Below, in pieces: positions 35,762 to 43,825 of a stretch of 64,000 nt of DNA. The position numbers and the translations under genes were made by a program. The notes below the pieces were generated by a model, which saw nothing but the letters and a program-made list of their open reading frames with translations, was not told the origin of the DNA and did not search any database. The DNA lies in assembly GCF_017565645.3 (NCBI RefSeq), contig NZ_CP086136.1, forward strand, positions 2,432,001 through 2,496,000. Reading direction: 5' to 3'. Positions within the stretch are counted from its first letter, which is position 1. Each line of letters begins with the position of its first letter. Origin of the DNA: Bradyrhizobium barranii subsp. barranii. Lineage in GTDB: Bacteria > Pseudomonadota > Alphaproteobacteria > Rhizobiales > Xanthobacteraceae.

Positions 35762-36709
35762 ATGAGGCGGCGCGAGTTCATCACGCTCGTCGGCGTTGCC
35801 GCGGTTATGGGCCCGAGCCCGGCGCGGGCGGAGCAGACGAGAAAGCTACCCATCATCGGATTCTTGGGCCCGGCCTGGTCGGCCCAGGATTTCGAGGATC
35901 GGTTGCGCGAACTCGGTTGGATCGCGGGGCGGACCGTTGCGATCGAGTATCGCTCTGCGGAGGGACATACCGAACGCTCCAACGAAATTGCGACCGAGTT
36001 CGTCCGGCTCAAGGTGAATGTCATCGTCACGGTGGGGGGATCTCCGACCCTCGCGGTAAAACGTGCGACATCGCTGATCCCAATTGTCGCCATTTCTGGC
36101 GACCCTGTTGGCAGCGACCTCGTCGCAAGTTTGGCCCGACCGGACGGCAATGCGACCGGCCTGGCGCTCAACCCCATCAGTCTTGCCGGCAAGCGCCTCG
36201 AGCTGTTGCGCGAGGTTGTCCCAGGTTTCCGCCGCTTGTCCGTTATGGTCAATGCCAATAGCCCCGGTTTCAAAAACAGGATGGATGAGGTGCAGGCGGC
36301 GGCCTCCGCGCTCGGCCTCGAGGCGACGATATTGGAAATCCGGCGCGCAGAGGACGTTGCATCGGCTTTCGAGGCCCTCAGGGACCGTGCAGACGCACTC
36401 TATGCCGTCGGCGTCCCCCTCACCTTCGCCATTGCGCCCCGAGCGCTGACCGCGCGAATTCCAACGATGTTTGAATACCGAGAGTTCGTCGATGCGGGCG
36501 GGCTGATGTCCTACGGCGTGGACGCAACCCACCTATGGCGGCTTGCCGCGAACTTTGTCGACAGGATTTTGCGCGGGGCGAAGCCCGCCGACTTGCCAGT
36601 CCAACAGCCGACCAAGTTCGACCTCGTCATCAATCTGAAGACCGCCAGGGCACTCGGTCTGAAAGTACCGGAGTCATTCCTGTTACGCGCCGACGAGGTG
36701 GTTGAATGA
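35762..36709 (+). CDS. ABC transporter substrate-binding protein (ABC_sub_bind family)
   Basis: A 315-residue exported receptor of the PF04392 type. The start MRRREFITLVGVAAVMGPSP is a Tat-like signal (RRREFI), typical of this family in Bradyrhizobium. Segments ADDIAIEFVRLKVNVIVTVG-like EFVRLKVNVIVTVGGSPTLA, PIVAISGDPVGSDLVASLAR and GNATGL are hallmark. The ligand is unknown. The membrane components are not adjacent. The upstream 230 bp hold a receptor relic and repeat-like sequence. Confidence 0.88.
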   Translation: MRRREFITLVGVAAVMGPSPARAEQTRKLPIIGFLGPAWSAQDFEDRLRELGWIAGRTVAIEYRSAEGHTERSNEIATEFVRLKVNVIVTVGGSPTLAVKRATSLIPIVAISGDPVGSDLVASLARPDGNATGLALNPISLAGKRLELLREVVPGFRRLSVMVNANSPGFKNRMDEVQAAASALGLEATILEIRRAEDVASAFEALRDRADALYAVGVPLTFAIAPRALTARIPTMFEYREFVDAGGLMSYGVDATHLWRLAANFVDRILRGAKPADLPVQQPTKFDLVINLKTARALGLKVPESFLLRADEVVE

Positions 36710-36864
36710 GCGCGGCTGCCGGGCAGCCACCAAGGGACCGCCGCCCAGGAACTGGCTGGAACGTATGTCGGCCCGAGCTGCATGGTGTGAGACGAGAGCA
36801 AATATCGCTGCATTGGACAACACGCCGAGATTTCGCGAGAGCCGGCACGGCGGGCCTCCAGCTC

Positions 36865-38514
36865 CTATTTCGCGTTCGCGAAAGCATCCGCTGCGTAGAC
36901 GACCTTGCCACCCACGACCGTCAGCAGAGACGCCGTGGCGCCAATTTGCTCGACGGGGACGGACATGAAGTCCCGATCGAGAATCGCGAAGTCGGCGAGC
37001 TTGCCGCTTTCGAGCGTGCCGCGCCGCGTCTCGTCGAAGCAGAACCAGGCGCTTCCCACGGTGTAGAGGCGCAAGGCCTCTTCGCGGCTGGGTGTTTCGT
37101 CCGGGCCGCGCGTCGAGTGTCCGCCGACGGTCTTGCCGTCGAGCATCCATTGCAGCGCCACGAACGGATTGTAGGATGCGACCCGATGCGCATCCGTGCC
37201 GGCCCCGACATGGACGCCCGTGCGCAACGCCGTGACGATGGGCGGCATCTGGCGCGCAGCTTCGCCGGCCTGCGCCACGATACGGTCGCCTCCGAGGTAC
37301 ATGGCGTCCTGCATGGTCCAGCCCACACCAAGGGCCTTCATCCGCGCCAGCGTTTCGGGCGAGGTGTTGTCGAGATGGGCGATGGACCAGCGCAGCGGCG
37401 CGATCGGCGTCTCCTTGTTGACCTCTTCATAGAGGTCGAGGAGCTGATGGACGGATTTGTCTTCCTGCCAATGGATGGTGACCGTCAGCCCTTGTTTTGC
37501 CGCCCAGCGAATGATCTCAAGGAACTTGTCCTTCGCCGCCGCGTCGGGCGCGATGTTGTTGTACATGGCGCCGGTGATCCGCTCGCCGATTCCGTTGAAT
37601 CGCAGCATGTCGTCGCCGAATCCCATCGGCAGGAACGGCGTGAGGTTCTTGTACTCCTCGAATTCGGCGCCGACATTCTGGGCGAACAGGCTGTAGGCGA
37701 CACGCACCGAAAGTGATTTTTCACGCCAGAGCTTTTGCAAGGCGGCGTAGTGGCTGGGATAAATGCTGAAGCCGCCGGGATCCACGATCCCGGTAATTCC
37801 GAGACGATTGAGCTCCGTGAAGAACTGCCGGGTTCCGGCGACATTCTCTTCGAAATTGGGCCTCGGCAGGCGATCGAACAGCGCGGAGATACTGACGATG
37901 GAGCCGTTGAACCAGCCCGTGGTTTCGCCCGATGTGGCGCGCTCGGACGTGATACCGGCCGGCAACTGCTCCGCGGAGATCCCGAGGGCTTGCTGCGCCT
38001 TCGGCGTCATCAGCAGCGCCGAATAGAACAGCTGGATGTAGGCCGGATTGTCAGGCACGGCCGACATCACCTCGGCGAGCGTCGGCCGCCGCTTCTCCGC
38101 AAATTGCAACTCGCTCCAGCCACCGGCCACGATGATCCAGGACGCCGGGCGCGCTTTGGCCGCCTGGCGCAAGCGTTCCATGGCTTCGCCAATGGTCTTT
38201 GCGCCGATCCAGTTGACCTCGGTTGCGTAGGTGAGGCCGGCGCGCACGGCGTGAATATGGGAATCGATCAAGCCCGGAATGATCGTGCGTCCGCCGGCGT
38301 CGACGCGGCGCGTCGCGGGCCCGATCAGGCCTTCCATGGCATCGTTGCCGCCAACTGCAACGATCTTGCCGTCGCGGACGGCGAGCGCCTGCGCGATCGT
38401 CGATGCGGGATCCAGCGTCACGATCTTTGCGTTCGTGACAATGAGGTCGGCCTTTTGTGCGTAAGCCGAACTGGCCCAGCACGAGATCACCAAAATCGCC
38501 AGAAGCTTGCGCAT
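36865..38514 (-). CDS. Amidohydrolase family protein (YtcJ-like), exported
   Basis: A 549-residue metal-dependent hydrolase with signal peptide MRKLLAILVISCWASSAYAQ. The amidohydrolase metal motif is GLIDSHIHAV; QGLTVTIHWQEDKSVHQLLD and RWSIAHLDN supply further ligands, and HVGAGTDAHRVASYNP holds the catalytic Asp. This amidohydrolase_3 group removes amide or formyl groups from diverse substrates. The start at 38514 gives the signal peptide, but an ATG at 38649 has a better ribosome site (GGAG) and would add a leader containing three 5-residue repeats. Confidence 0.88.
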   Translation of the reverse strand: MRKLLAILVISCWASSAYAQKADLIVTNAKIVTLDPASTIAQALAVRDGKIVAVGGNDAMEGLIGPATRRVDAGGRTIIPGLIDSHIHAVRAGLTYATEVNWIGAKTIGEAMERLRQAAKARPASWIIVAGGWSELQFAEKRRPTLAEVMSAVPDNPAYIQLFYSALLMTPKAQQALGISAEQLPAGITSERATSGETTGWFNGSIVSISALFDRLPRPNFEENVAGTRQFFTELNRLGITGIVDPGGFSIYPSHYAALQKLWREKSLSVRVAYSLFAQNVGAEFEEYKNLTPFLPMGFGDDMLRFNGIGERITGAMYNNIAPDAAAKDKFLEIIRWAAKQGLTVTIHWQEDKSVHQLLDLYEEVNKETPIAPLRWSIAHLDNTSPETLARMKALGVGWTMQDAMYLGGDRIVAQAGEAARQMPPIVTALRTGVHVGAGTDAHRVASYNPFVALQWMLDGKTVGGHSTRGPDETPSREEALRLYTVGSAWFCFDETRRGTLESGKLADFAILDRDFMSVPVEQIGATASLLTVVGGKVVYAADAFANAK

Positions 38515-38524
38515 GTTCAGTCCC

Positions 38525-38569
38525 GGAATGAGAGAGGCAGGAATGAGAGAGGCAGGAACGAGAGAGGCA
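38525..38569. repeat. Three-unit 15-bp tandem repeat upstream of the amidohydrolase gene
   Basis: The unit GGAATGAGAGAGGCA is repeated three times (the last with one change). On the minus strand it would encode a five-residue repeat if the longer reading frame is used. Variable copy number would keep the frame because the unit is a multiple of three. Confidence 0.75.
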
Positions 38570-38679
38570 GGAACGGCGCCACACATCCGCCGCTGGATGC
38601 GCTCGCGGGCATCGCGTGTCGCAACGGGGAGTGTCGCGATCTTGATCATGTCTGGCTCCAACAAAATCAGCCGGTCCAC

Positions 38680-39088
38680 CGGAAAATTCGGTCAAGGCCC
38701 AAATCATTGATTTCGCAGCCCGCCTTCGCCCGTCGGGCTTCGGCGCGGCAGCCTTCGCCCGCTTCGCTTGCCATTTGTGGCACCGGCTTGCCTAGCCGAA
38801 GCTCGCGAAGCGTGTCGGGACCAATCAAAAGCGCGTCGCTTAACCCATTGATTTATCTTGGCCTGCCAAAAATTCGCGAGTCGAAAGACCAAACAATCAT
38901 GAGTCGATTTTCACCAAAAGCCAAAACCCGAGAGTCGATAGGGAAAGCGCGCTCGATATTGAGTTCCGAGTTCGCGTTGCCCGCTAAATATCGTAGGTCG
39001 AAGTCTCGTCAAAAGCAGCCTAGCGTGCCGCGACTCGTGAACTAAATTTAGGCCGCGAATTCTGACAAAAGCTCGAGCCAACAACCTA
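38680..39088. other. Intergenic stretch of lower GC, no supported gene
   Basis: A 48-residue basic open frame (38899-39045, plus strand; MSRFSPKAKTRESIGKARSI and onward) has no ribosome site and no recognised relative. The region contains opposed GCCTTCGCCC/GGGCTTCGGC repeats near 38720-38760. It ends at the TA target of IS630 copy A. Confidence 0.35.
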
Positions 39089-40205
39089 GTACCCGGAATC
39101 AGAGCTGAGTGATACGGCGGCCTTTGAAACGGCGTTGACGGACCTTTTTCTTGGTCCAGACGAAGGGCTCGGCTCTGTCGTTGTATGCGTTGACGTAGGC
39201 ATCGATGTGTTCCTGAAGCTGCTTGAGGCTCGTGAAGGAGGTGCCGCTGAGCGACTGCCCCTGCAAGATGGAAAACCATACTTCGACCTGATTGAGCCAT
39301 GACGCACTTGTCGGCGTGAAATGAAATTGCACGTTGGGGTGGGCCTTAGCCAGTCCTCGTTCTTTTTATGGGTGTTGAGGTTGTCGAGGATGACGTGAAG
39401 CTTGCGGTTCGGAAAAGTCGCGGTGACGCTGTTCATGAAATCGAGAAACTCGACGCGGCGCCGGCGTTTTGAATGGGTCGCGATGATCTTTCCGGTGGCG
39501 ACTTCGAGCGCCGCAAACAATGTTGTGGTGCCATGCCGCTTGTAATCGTGGCTTTGGCCGGTTAAGGCGCGGCCATTGGGCAACTTCAGATAACCCTGCG
39601 CTCGCTCCAAAGCCTGGATCGAGGGCTTCTCGTCCACGCACAGCACAATGGCCTTCGCCGGCGGCGCGACATAGAGGCCGACAACATCGGCGGCTTTGGC
39701 CGTAAAGTTCGGGTCGTTGCTCTCGCACCAGGACTTGCGAGCCACCAGGTCAATCTTGTGGCTGCGCAGGAACCGCCAGACATATTGGACATCGACATCG
39801 CCCAGCGCCTCGGCCAGCAGGGGGCCGGTCCAGCGCGCAAACCCTTGCGGTGGCGGCTTATCCAGCAGCTTCAGAATCCGCTTGTCGGTCGTCTTCGTAT
39901 AGATCGGCTGCTTGCCAGGCCGCGGCTTGTCTTGCAGCCCTTCAAGGCCATGGTCGGCATAGCGATGCCGCCAAAGGCTGACAATCCGCGGCTGGACCCC
40001 AACTTCCTTGGCGATCGACCGGGTGCTGCGCCCATCCGCCGCCAACAGAACTATCCGCGCCCGCTTCAAATCGCGCTGCAACGTCACCGGTGAGCGACAG
40101 CACGCCTCAAGCACCTTGCGATCTTTCCTCGAAAGGTGGACTTCTCTTGCTTCGGGTATCATCCCGACCTTGAATCACGACTCACGTTCCAAGAAAAGTG
40201 GGTAC
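39089..40205 (-). mobile_element. IS630-family insertion sequence, copy A (1117 bp)
   Basis: It is flanked by TA on both sides (39087-39088 and 40206-40207), the IS630 target duplication. The ends read GTACCC...GGGTAC. It is 1 bp shorter than copy B at 53606-54723, the difference being a base lost in the transposase gene. Confidence 0.92.
39099..40162 (-). pseudogene. IS630-family transposase, frameshifted copy
   Basis: It is nearly identical to the intact 354-residue copy at 53649. The DNA-binding half and two catalytic Asp residues (VLCVDEKPSIQALE; ILDNLNTHKKNEDW) are in one frame. After EDW a single C is missing (GGCTAAGG here against GGCTCAAGG in copy B, near 39349), so the last third with the catalytic Glu (NQVEVWFSILQG) is in another frame. 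It is presumably inactive but could be mobilised in trans by copy B. Confidence 0.92.
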
Positions 40206-40299
40206 TAGTCCTTGATGGATGGGCGGAACTCCGCCTGAACCAAGGGCTCGGCCCTTGATCCTAGCCACAAACGCCGGCTGCGAACTCACTCTTGCTGCT

Positions 40300-40348
40300 C
40301 AGCCCTCTCAAGGCTGAAACAGGGGTTCGATTCCCCTAGGGAGCGCCA
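40300..40348 (+). other. 3' half of a tRNA-like sequence (probable att site)
   Basis: An anticodon-type arm CAGCC-CTCTCAA-GGCTG (40300-40316), a 4-nt variable loop, a T-arm AGGGG-TTCGATT-CCCCT (40321-40337) and a 3' acceptor strand AGGGAGC followed by GCCA fold as the 3' half of a tRNA. No matching 5' acceptor (GCTCCCT) or D-arm precedes it. It lies 21 bp from the integrase gene, as expected for an attachment site in a tRNA 3' end. Confidence 0.6.
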
Positions 40349-40369
40349 GTGATCTTCGCTTCATTTTGA

Positions 40370-41455
40370 TTATCCTTCGGTTTTTGACAGTTTCCCCAAA
40401 CCGACAGAAGAGGTTTGGGGAAATCTGTTCGCCTTGTGGTCTTCAAGCTTTAAGATTGCGCGGCGGCCACCGCGACGGCGGTCCGCCTCGCGCGTGTAAC
40501 GTTCAGCCTCGGCCAATGTCAGGTGGCCCAGCGCTGCCATGATGTCATGAGCGGTCGCGCCGGCATCCGCCAGAAGACGCCCGAAGGTCTTGCGCAAACC
40601 ATGCGGCCGACAATCGAGCGGAAGTCCGGCTTCGGTCATCGCGCCTCGCATCCACCCGCTAAAACCATCCACGGTGAACGGCTTGCCCCACTCAGTGGTC
40701 AAAATGCAGAAATGTCGGCGGGGTAGGGCGGCGAGGGCTTCTCGCAGCGACTTTGCTTTCTCGACAACTACGGGAACGCCCGTCTTGCGGCGTGTATACT
40801 CAAAATCATCGGCGTCGGCCTGCACCCACGTTATGAGGTGCGTGTCGATGCGTGCAGTACCCACATTGAGCATCAGCTCATAAGCGGCGCGCTGCTTCGT
40901 GCCGACGGTCCAACGCTCCTCAAGAGCCTTTATCTCGGCGTCCGTCCAGGCGCGAATTTCTTTCGATCGACCGCGCTTGATGCCATCGGACGGATCGACC
41001 GCAAGCCATTTAAGATCATCCTTCGCGTGACGAATTAAGATACGAAGCTTCTTAAGGGTGTCGATTTTTGCGCCCGGCCTGTTGTGAAGCGGCTTGAGAA
41101 TCTTCTCCTCAATGCGATCTTTCGTGAGGCCGGCAACTGCTCGGTGGCCGTGATCGCGCCTTATCTGATCCAGACGGCTACGATAGCCACTCTTGCTGCC
41201 ATCGCCGAGCGACGCGAAAGCATCACTGCTCAAATAGGATGTCACGAGCGCGCCGATTGAACGTGATGCATCCTTGGCGATCGCCGGCCTAGCCGCCGCC
41301 TGGCCTGCAACAGCGGCGGCGTAAGCGAGCCTAAATTCGTCCGAATCGGGATCACCGGGAAGCTTAGTTCGCGGTCCCTTGCCCATGCGATACGAAAGGT
41401 AAACGCGACCCTTGACGATGTTCTTATCGACGTTTGGTGGCAATTTGCGACGCAT
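40370..41455 (-). CDS. Tyrosine site-specific integrase
   Basis: A 361-residue phage/ICE-type integrase reading toward the tRNA-half sequence. The SAM-like core-binding region (about 65-160) contains LGDGSKSGYRSRLDQIRRDH. The catalytic half has the first Arg in TARIDTHLITW, HxxR as CRPHGLRKTFG, the GH of AALGHLTLAEA and the nucleophile Tyr in ERYTREAD. All key positions except the exact box I wording are clear. It is followed upstream by an excisionase-like gene (2 bp spacing). Confidence 0.92.
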   Translation of the reverse strand: MRRKLPPNVDKNIVKGRVYLSYRMGKGPRTKLPGDPDSDEFRLAYAAAVAGQAAARPAIAKDASRSIGALVTSYLSSDAFASLGDGSKSGYRSRLDQIRRDHGHRAVAGLTKDRIEEKILKPLHNRPGAKIDTLKKLRILIRHAKDDLKWLAVDPSDGIKRGRSKEIRAWTDAEIKALEERWTVGTKQRAAYELMLNVGTARIDTHLITWVQADADDFEYTRRKTGVPVVVEKAKSLREALAALPRRHFCILTTEWGKPFTVDGFSGWMRGAMTEAGLPLDCRPHGLRKTFGRLLADAGATAHDIMAALGHLTLAEAERYTREADRRRGGRRAILKLEDHKANRFPQTSSVGLGKLSKTEG

Positions 41456-41457
41456 TA

Positions 41458-41706
41458 CTAATCATCCCAGCCATCTTTTGAAACGCTGCTCTCATCGCCT
41501 TCCAAAGGCAGCCCATCGATCGCTTGATCGAGTAGTCTCACGTCCCACGCCTTTCGCCCGGCGGTGAGGAGCCGCGGTTTAGGCATCCGCCCCTCCCGCA
41601 CCATGATGTCGAATGTGTTCGGCGCGACTGACACATAAGCTGCAGCGGCCTCGCGCCCAATTAGGCGGGGGGCAAGCGTCGGAGGTAGTGCGAGTTGGCG
41701 CGCCAT
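41458..41706 (-). CDS. AlpA/excisionase-like DNA-binding protein
   Basis: An 82-residue protein with a winged helix of the HTH_17/AlpA type: PRLIGREAAAAYVSVAPNTF, then GRMPKPRLLTAGRKAWDV, then RLLDQAIDGLP. Such proteins direct excision or regulate the integrase. It lies 2 bp upstream of the integrase gene in the same direction, which fits a xis-int module. Confidence 0.85.
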   Translation of the reverse strand: MARQLALPPTLAPRLIGREAAAAYVSVAPNTFDIMVREGRMPKPRLLTAGRKAWDVRLLDQAIDGLPLEGDESSVSKDGWDD

Positions 41707-41710
41707 TGGC

Positions 41711-42337
41711 TCAATCCCCAGCCTTGAACCGTCGAGATGGACTTTGCGGCTGCCGTACTTCGCCCGAGCTTAGCTTTGCATGGCCTGGCCTAAACCTCTT
41801 CTTGCCGTCGATCTCCAATTCGGAATCGGCAATTGCCATTCCCGCAAGTGCAGCGCGCGATAAGTACAGTAAATTTACGCTGATGCTTATTGCGCGGTTC
41901 CGAAGCATGGTTTCCGCACTAGTCTGGGAAGTAAGAAGTTCAACCTTCACCTGGCCCGACGAGGTAGCAGGAGGTCTAATATTCAAGACGGGGTAATCAG
42001 TTCGCCCCGGCCAAATCTTTCGCTCAATTTTTGAGATCAATTCAGAAGGCCACAAGACTTCTCTTTTGGTCAGCGGGACATGAAAAAGCACCTCTAGGAG
42101 CGGAGCGGCTTTCATCGCAGCATCAACTGCGAATTGAGCGGACAAGCCCGAGCGCGTTAGGTCATTAACGAGGCTAACAACAAAGATGTCGATAATTGAA
42201 AACTTATTCCATTTACCGCCGCCCGAGGTTTCAGGAAAGAGGCCGTTTCGATTGCGCCAGGCGCGAAAAGTGTCCGACCCACAGCCTGCTCCAGCGATGA
42301 GCGTCGAGGTGAAATAGAGTTTGTCGGTGACAAGCAC
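41711..42337 (-). CDS. MerR-like HTH regulator of the integrated element
   Basis: A 208-residue protein. Its N-terminal part looks like a MerR-type winged helix (GSDTFRAWRNRNGLFPETSG, then KWNKFSIIDIFVVSLVNDLT). The remainder contains a conserved-looking QFAVDAAMKAAPLLEVLFHV segment and no recognised domain. The gene is clearly less GC-rich than its surroundings, a sign of transfer. It sits 4 bp upstream of the excisionase-like gene and is probably part of the same mobile module. Confidence 0.6.
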   Translation of the reverse strand: MLVTDKLYFTSTLIAGAGCGSDTFRAWRNRNGLFPETSGGGKWNKFSIIDIFVVSLVNDLTRSGLSAQFAVDAAMKAAPLLEVLFHVPLTKREVLWPSELISKIERKIWPGRTDYPVLNIRPPATSSGQVKVELLTSQTSAETMLRNRAISISVNLLYLSRAALAGMAIADSELEIDGKKRFRPGHAKLSSGEVRQPQSPSRRFKAGD

Positions 42338-42587
42338 GACAGCAAAGCAACCTTCTTCAGAAGCGTTGCAATTGTAACGTTTCTCTTAAATCGTGACAAG
42401 TGTCTCACTTTGAAAAGCGGTTTATCGAGCCGGCCGGCGACCTTGAGAGTGGAATTCCGTAGGTTAGCGAATGGCTTAGCTTGGCCTATGCTCGACTGGC
42501 AGAGTGGTCTCAGTCCTCCAGTGCACCAGCTTTGTCGCTTCTTCGTCGTGCCGCTTCCTGTCAATGGCCCCAGCAACGTAGTCCGGG

Positions 42588-43020
42588 GAGACTGAGCAAG
42601 AATTACTCGTTAGCGGAGGCAGGCCGGTGCGAGCCGGCCGATTGCGAGCGGAGGCTGTATATTGGTCCAGAAGGCCGCTAGAGCAACCTGGATGCACTGC
42701 AGGAGGGCTGCGAGGGTGCCGTCGGCAAGGAGCAAGCGTCTTTGCGAGCGCGGCCAGAAACGCGTCGAAACCCAGGATGTTGAGCACGCGGGTGAAGTTG
42801 TAGCAGAGCGCCATCAGGCTCCACTCGCCGCGGACCTTGTCGAAGCCGCGGACCAGGAAATGACGATAGCCGGCACGGCATTTGAGCGTGCCGAACGGAT
42901 GCTCGACGATGCCAAAACGACGGCGCATCAGCTCGCCTGCGCCCTGCATCCGCGTGCGATGACGTTCAAGAACGCTTTCATGCTCCCAGCGACCGATCGT
43001 CCGGTAGTCCGCGTTCGACG
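42588..43020 (-). pseudogene. 3' fragment of an IS1182-family transposase gene
   Basis: On the minus strand it reads NADYRTIGRWEHESVLERHR, then RRRFGIVEHPFGTLKCRAGY, then RHFLVRGFDKVRGEWSLMAL and YNFTRVLNILGF, the C-terminal part of IS1182 transposases. It starts at the IS66 end (43021), and the joined 8 bp are GTTCGACG. The sequence GAGACTGAGCAAGAA at 42588-42602 also occurs at 63409-63423 ahead of the matching 5' fragment, so it is probably the IS1182 terminal repeat. Confidence 0.85.
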
Positions 43021-43052
43021 GTAAGCGGAGCTTTTCGTAAGCGGAGCTTTTC
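43021..43052 (+). repeat. Tandem duplication of the IS66 left terminal repeat
   Basis: GTAAGCGGAGCTTTTC occurs twice in a row (43021-43036 and 43037-43052) at the left end of the element. The duplicated end may reflect a slipped or one-ended transposition event. Confidence 0.8.
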
Positions 43053-43134
43053 TCCCATTTGATTGACTGGTTTCGCTTCGGCTTTCGCTCTGCGATCCTT
43101 GGCTTGTCAGAGAGCCGAGAGGAGACTGAAGGCG

Positions 43135-43533
43135 ATGGAACAATCGGGGGAGGAAGCTGAAGCTGATGGCTTTGTGGGGAAGCTTACGCGCCGGACGCGT
43201 TCTGGAGGCCGGTTATGGTCTGCGGAGATCAAGGGGCGCGCTGTTTTCGAGAGCATGAAGCCCGACGCCCGGGTATGTGATGTCGCACGGCGTTATGGTG
43301 TGAAGGCCCAGCAGTTGACGACGTGGCGCAGATTGGCGCGTGCTGGCCGGCTCGCATTGGTCACGGACGACGCGGCGGATTTCGTGTCGATCGAGCTGAG
43401 CGATCCAGTGGCGTCAGGCAAGAGCGAGGGGCCCGTCGAGATTACGATTGGCAAGGTTTCGGTCCGCCTGGATGCGGACGTGTCGGCGGTGCGGATCGCG
43501 GAGATCGTGACTGCGATCGAGCGCGGCGCATGA
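43135..43533 (+). CDS. tnpA: IS66-family accessory protein TnpA
   Basis: A 132-residue protein from the ATG at 43135 (GAAGGCG upstream). It has a helix-turn-helix (KPDARVCDVARRYGVKAQQL) and the C-terminal VEITIGKVSVRLDADVSAVR segment of IS66 TnpA. Its TGA overlaps the tnpB ATG (ATGA at 43530), the usual IS66 coupling. Confidence 0.9.
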   Translation: MEQSGEEAEADGFVGKLTRRTRSGGRLWSAEIKGRAVFESMKPDARVCDVARRYGVKAQQLTTWRRLARAGRLALVTDDAADFVSIELSDPVASGKSEGPVEITIGKVSVRLDADVSAVRIAEIVTAIERGA

Positions 43534-43825
43534 TCATTCCGGCGCAGGGACTGCGGATTGTGCTTGCTGTGCGTCCTGTTGACTTCCGGTGCGGGCACGA
43601 CGCGCTGGCCGGTCTTGTGCAAAACACGCTTGGGCTCGATCCGCATTCGGGCCTGATCGTGGTTTTTCGTTCGAAGCGCGCCGACCGGCTGAAGATTTTG
43701 CTATGGGACGGCACGGGCCTCGTTTTGGTCTACAAGCGCCTTGGCCGCGATGGTCGTTTCGAGTGGCCGCAGATCAGCGACGGCGTCATGCATCTGACGC
43801 GCGTGCAGTTCGAAGCGCTGTTCGA
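43530..43825 (+). pseudogene. tnpB: IS66 TnpB, 5' part, interrupted by insertion
   Basis: It starts MIIPAQGLRIVLAVRPVDFR, the classic TnpB N-terminus, and runs to RVQFEALFD, where the serine-recombinase element begins after codon position 2 of the next Glu. The frame then hits a stop inside the element. The remaining codons (EGLNWKRVGERIVATPAAAN, then stop) follow at 46307-46367. Removing 43826-46306 restores an uninterrupted gene of about 118 residues. Confidence 0.92.

Noticed and set aside
40205..40348. Complete tRNA gene
   Set aside because: The 3' half folds well, but no D-arm or 5' acceptor strand complementary to AGGGAGC is present upstream.
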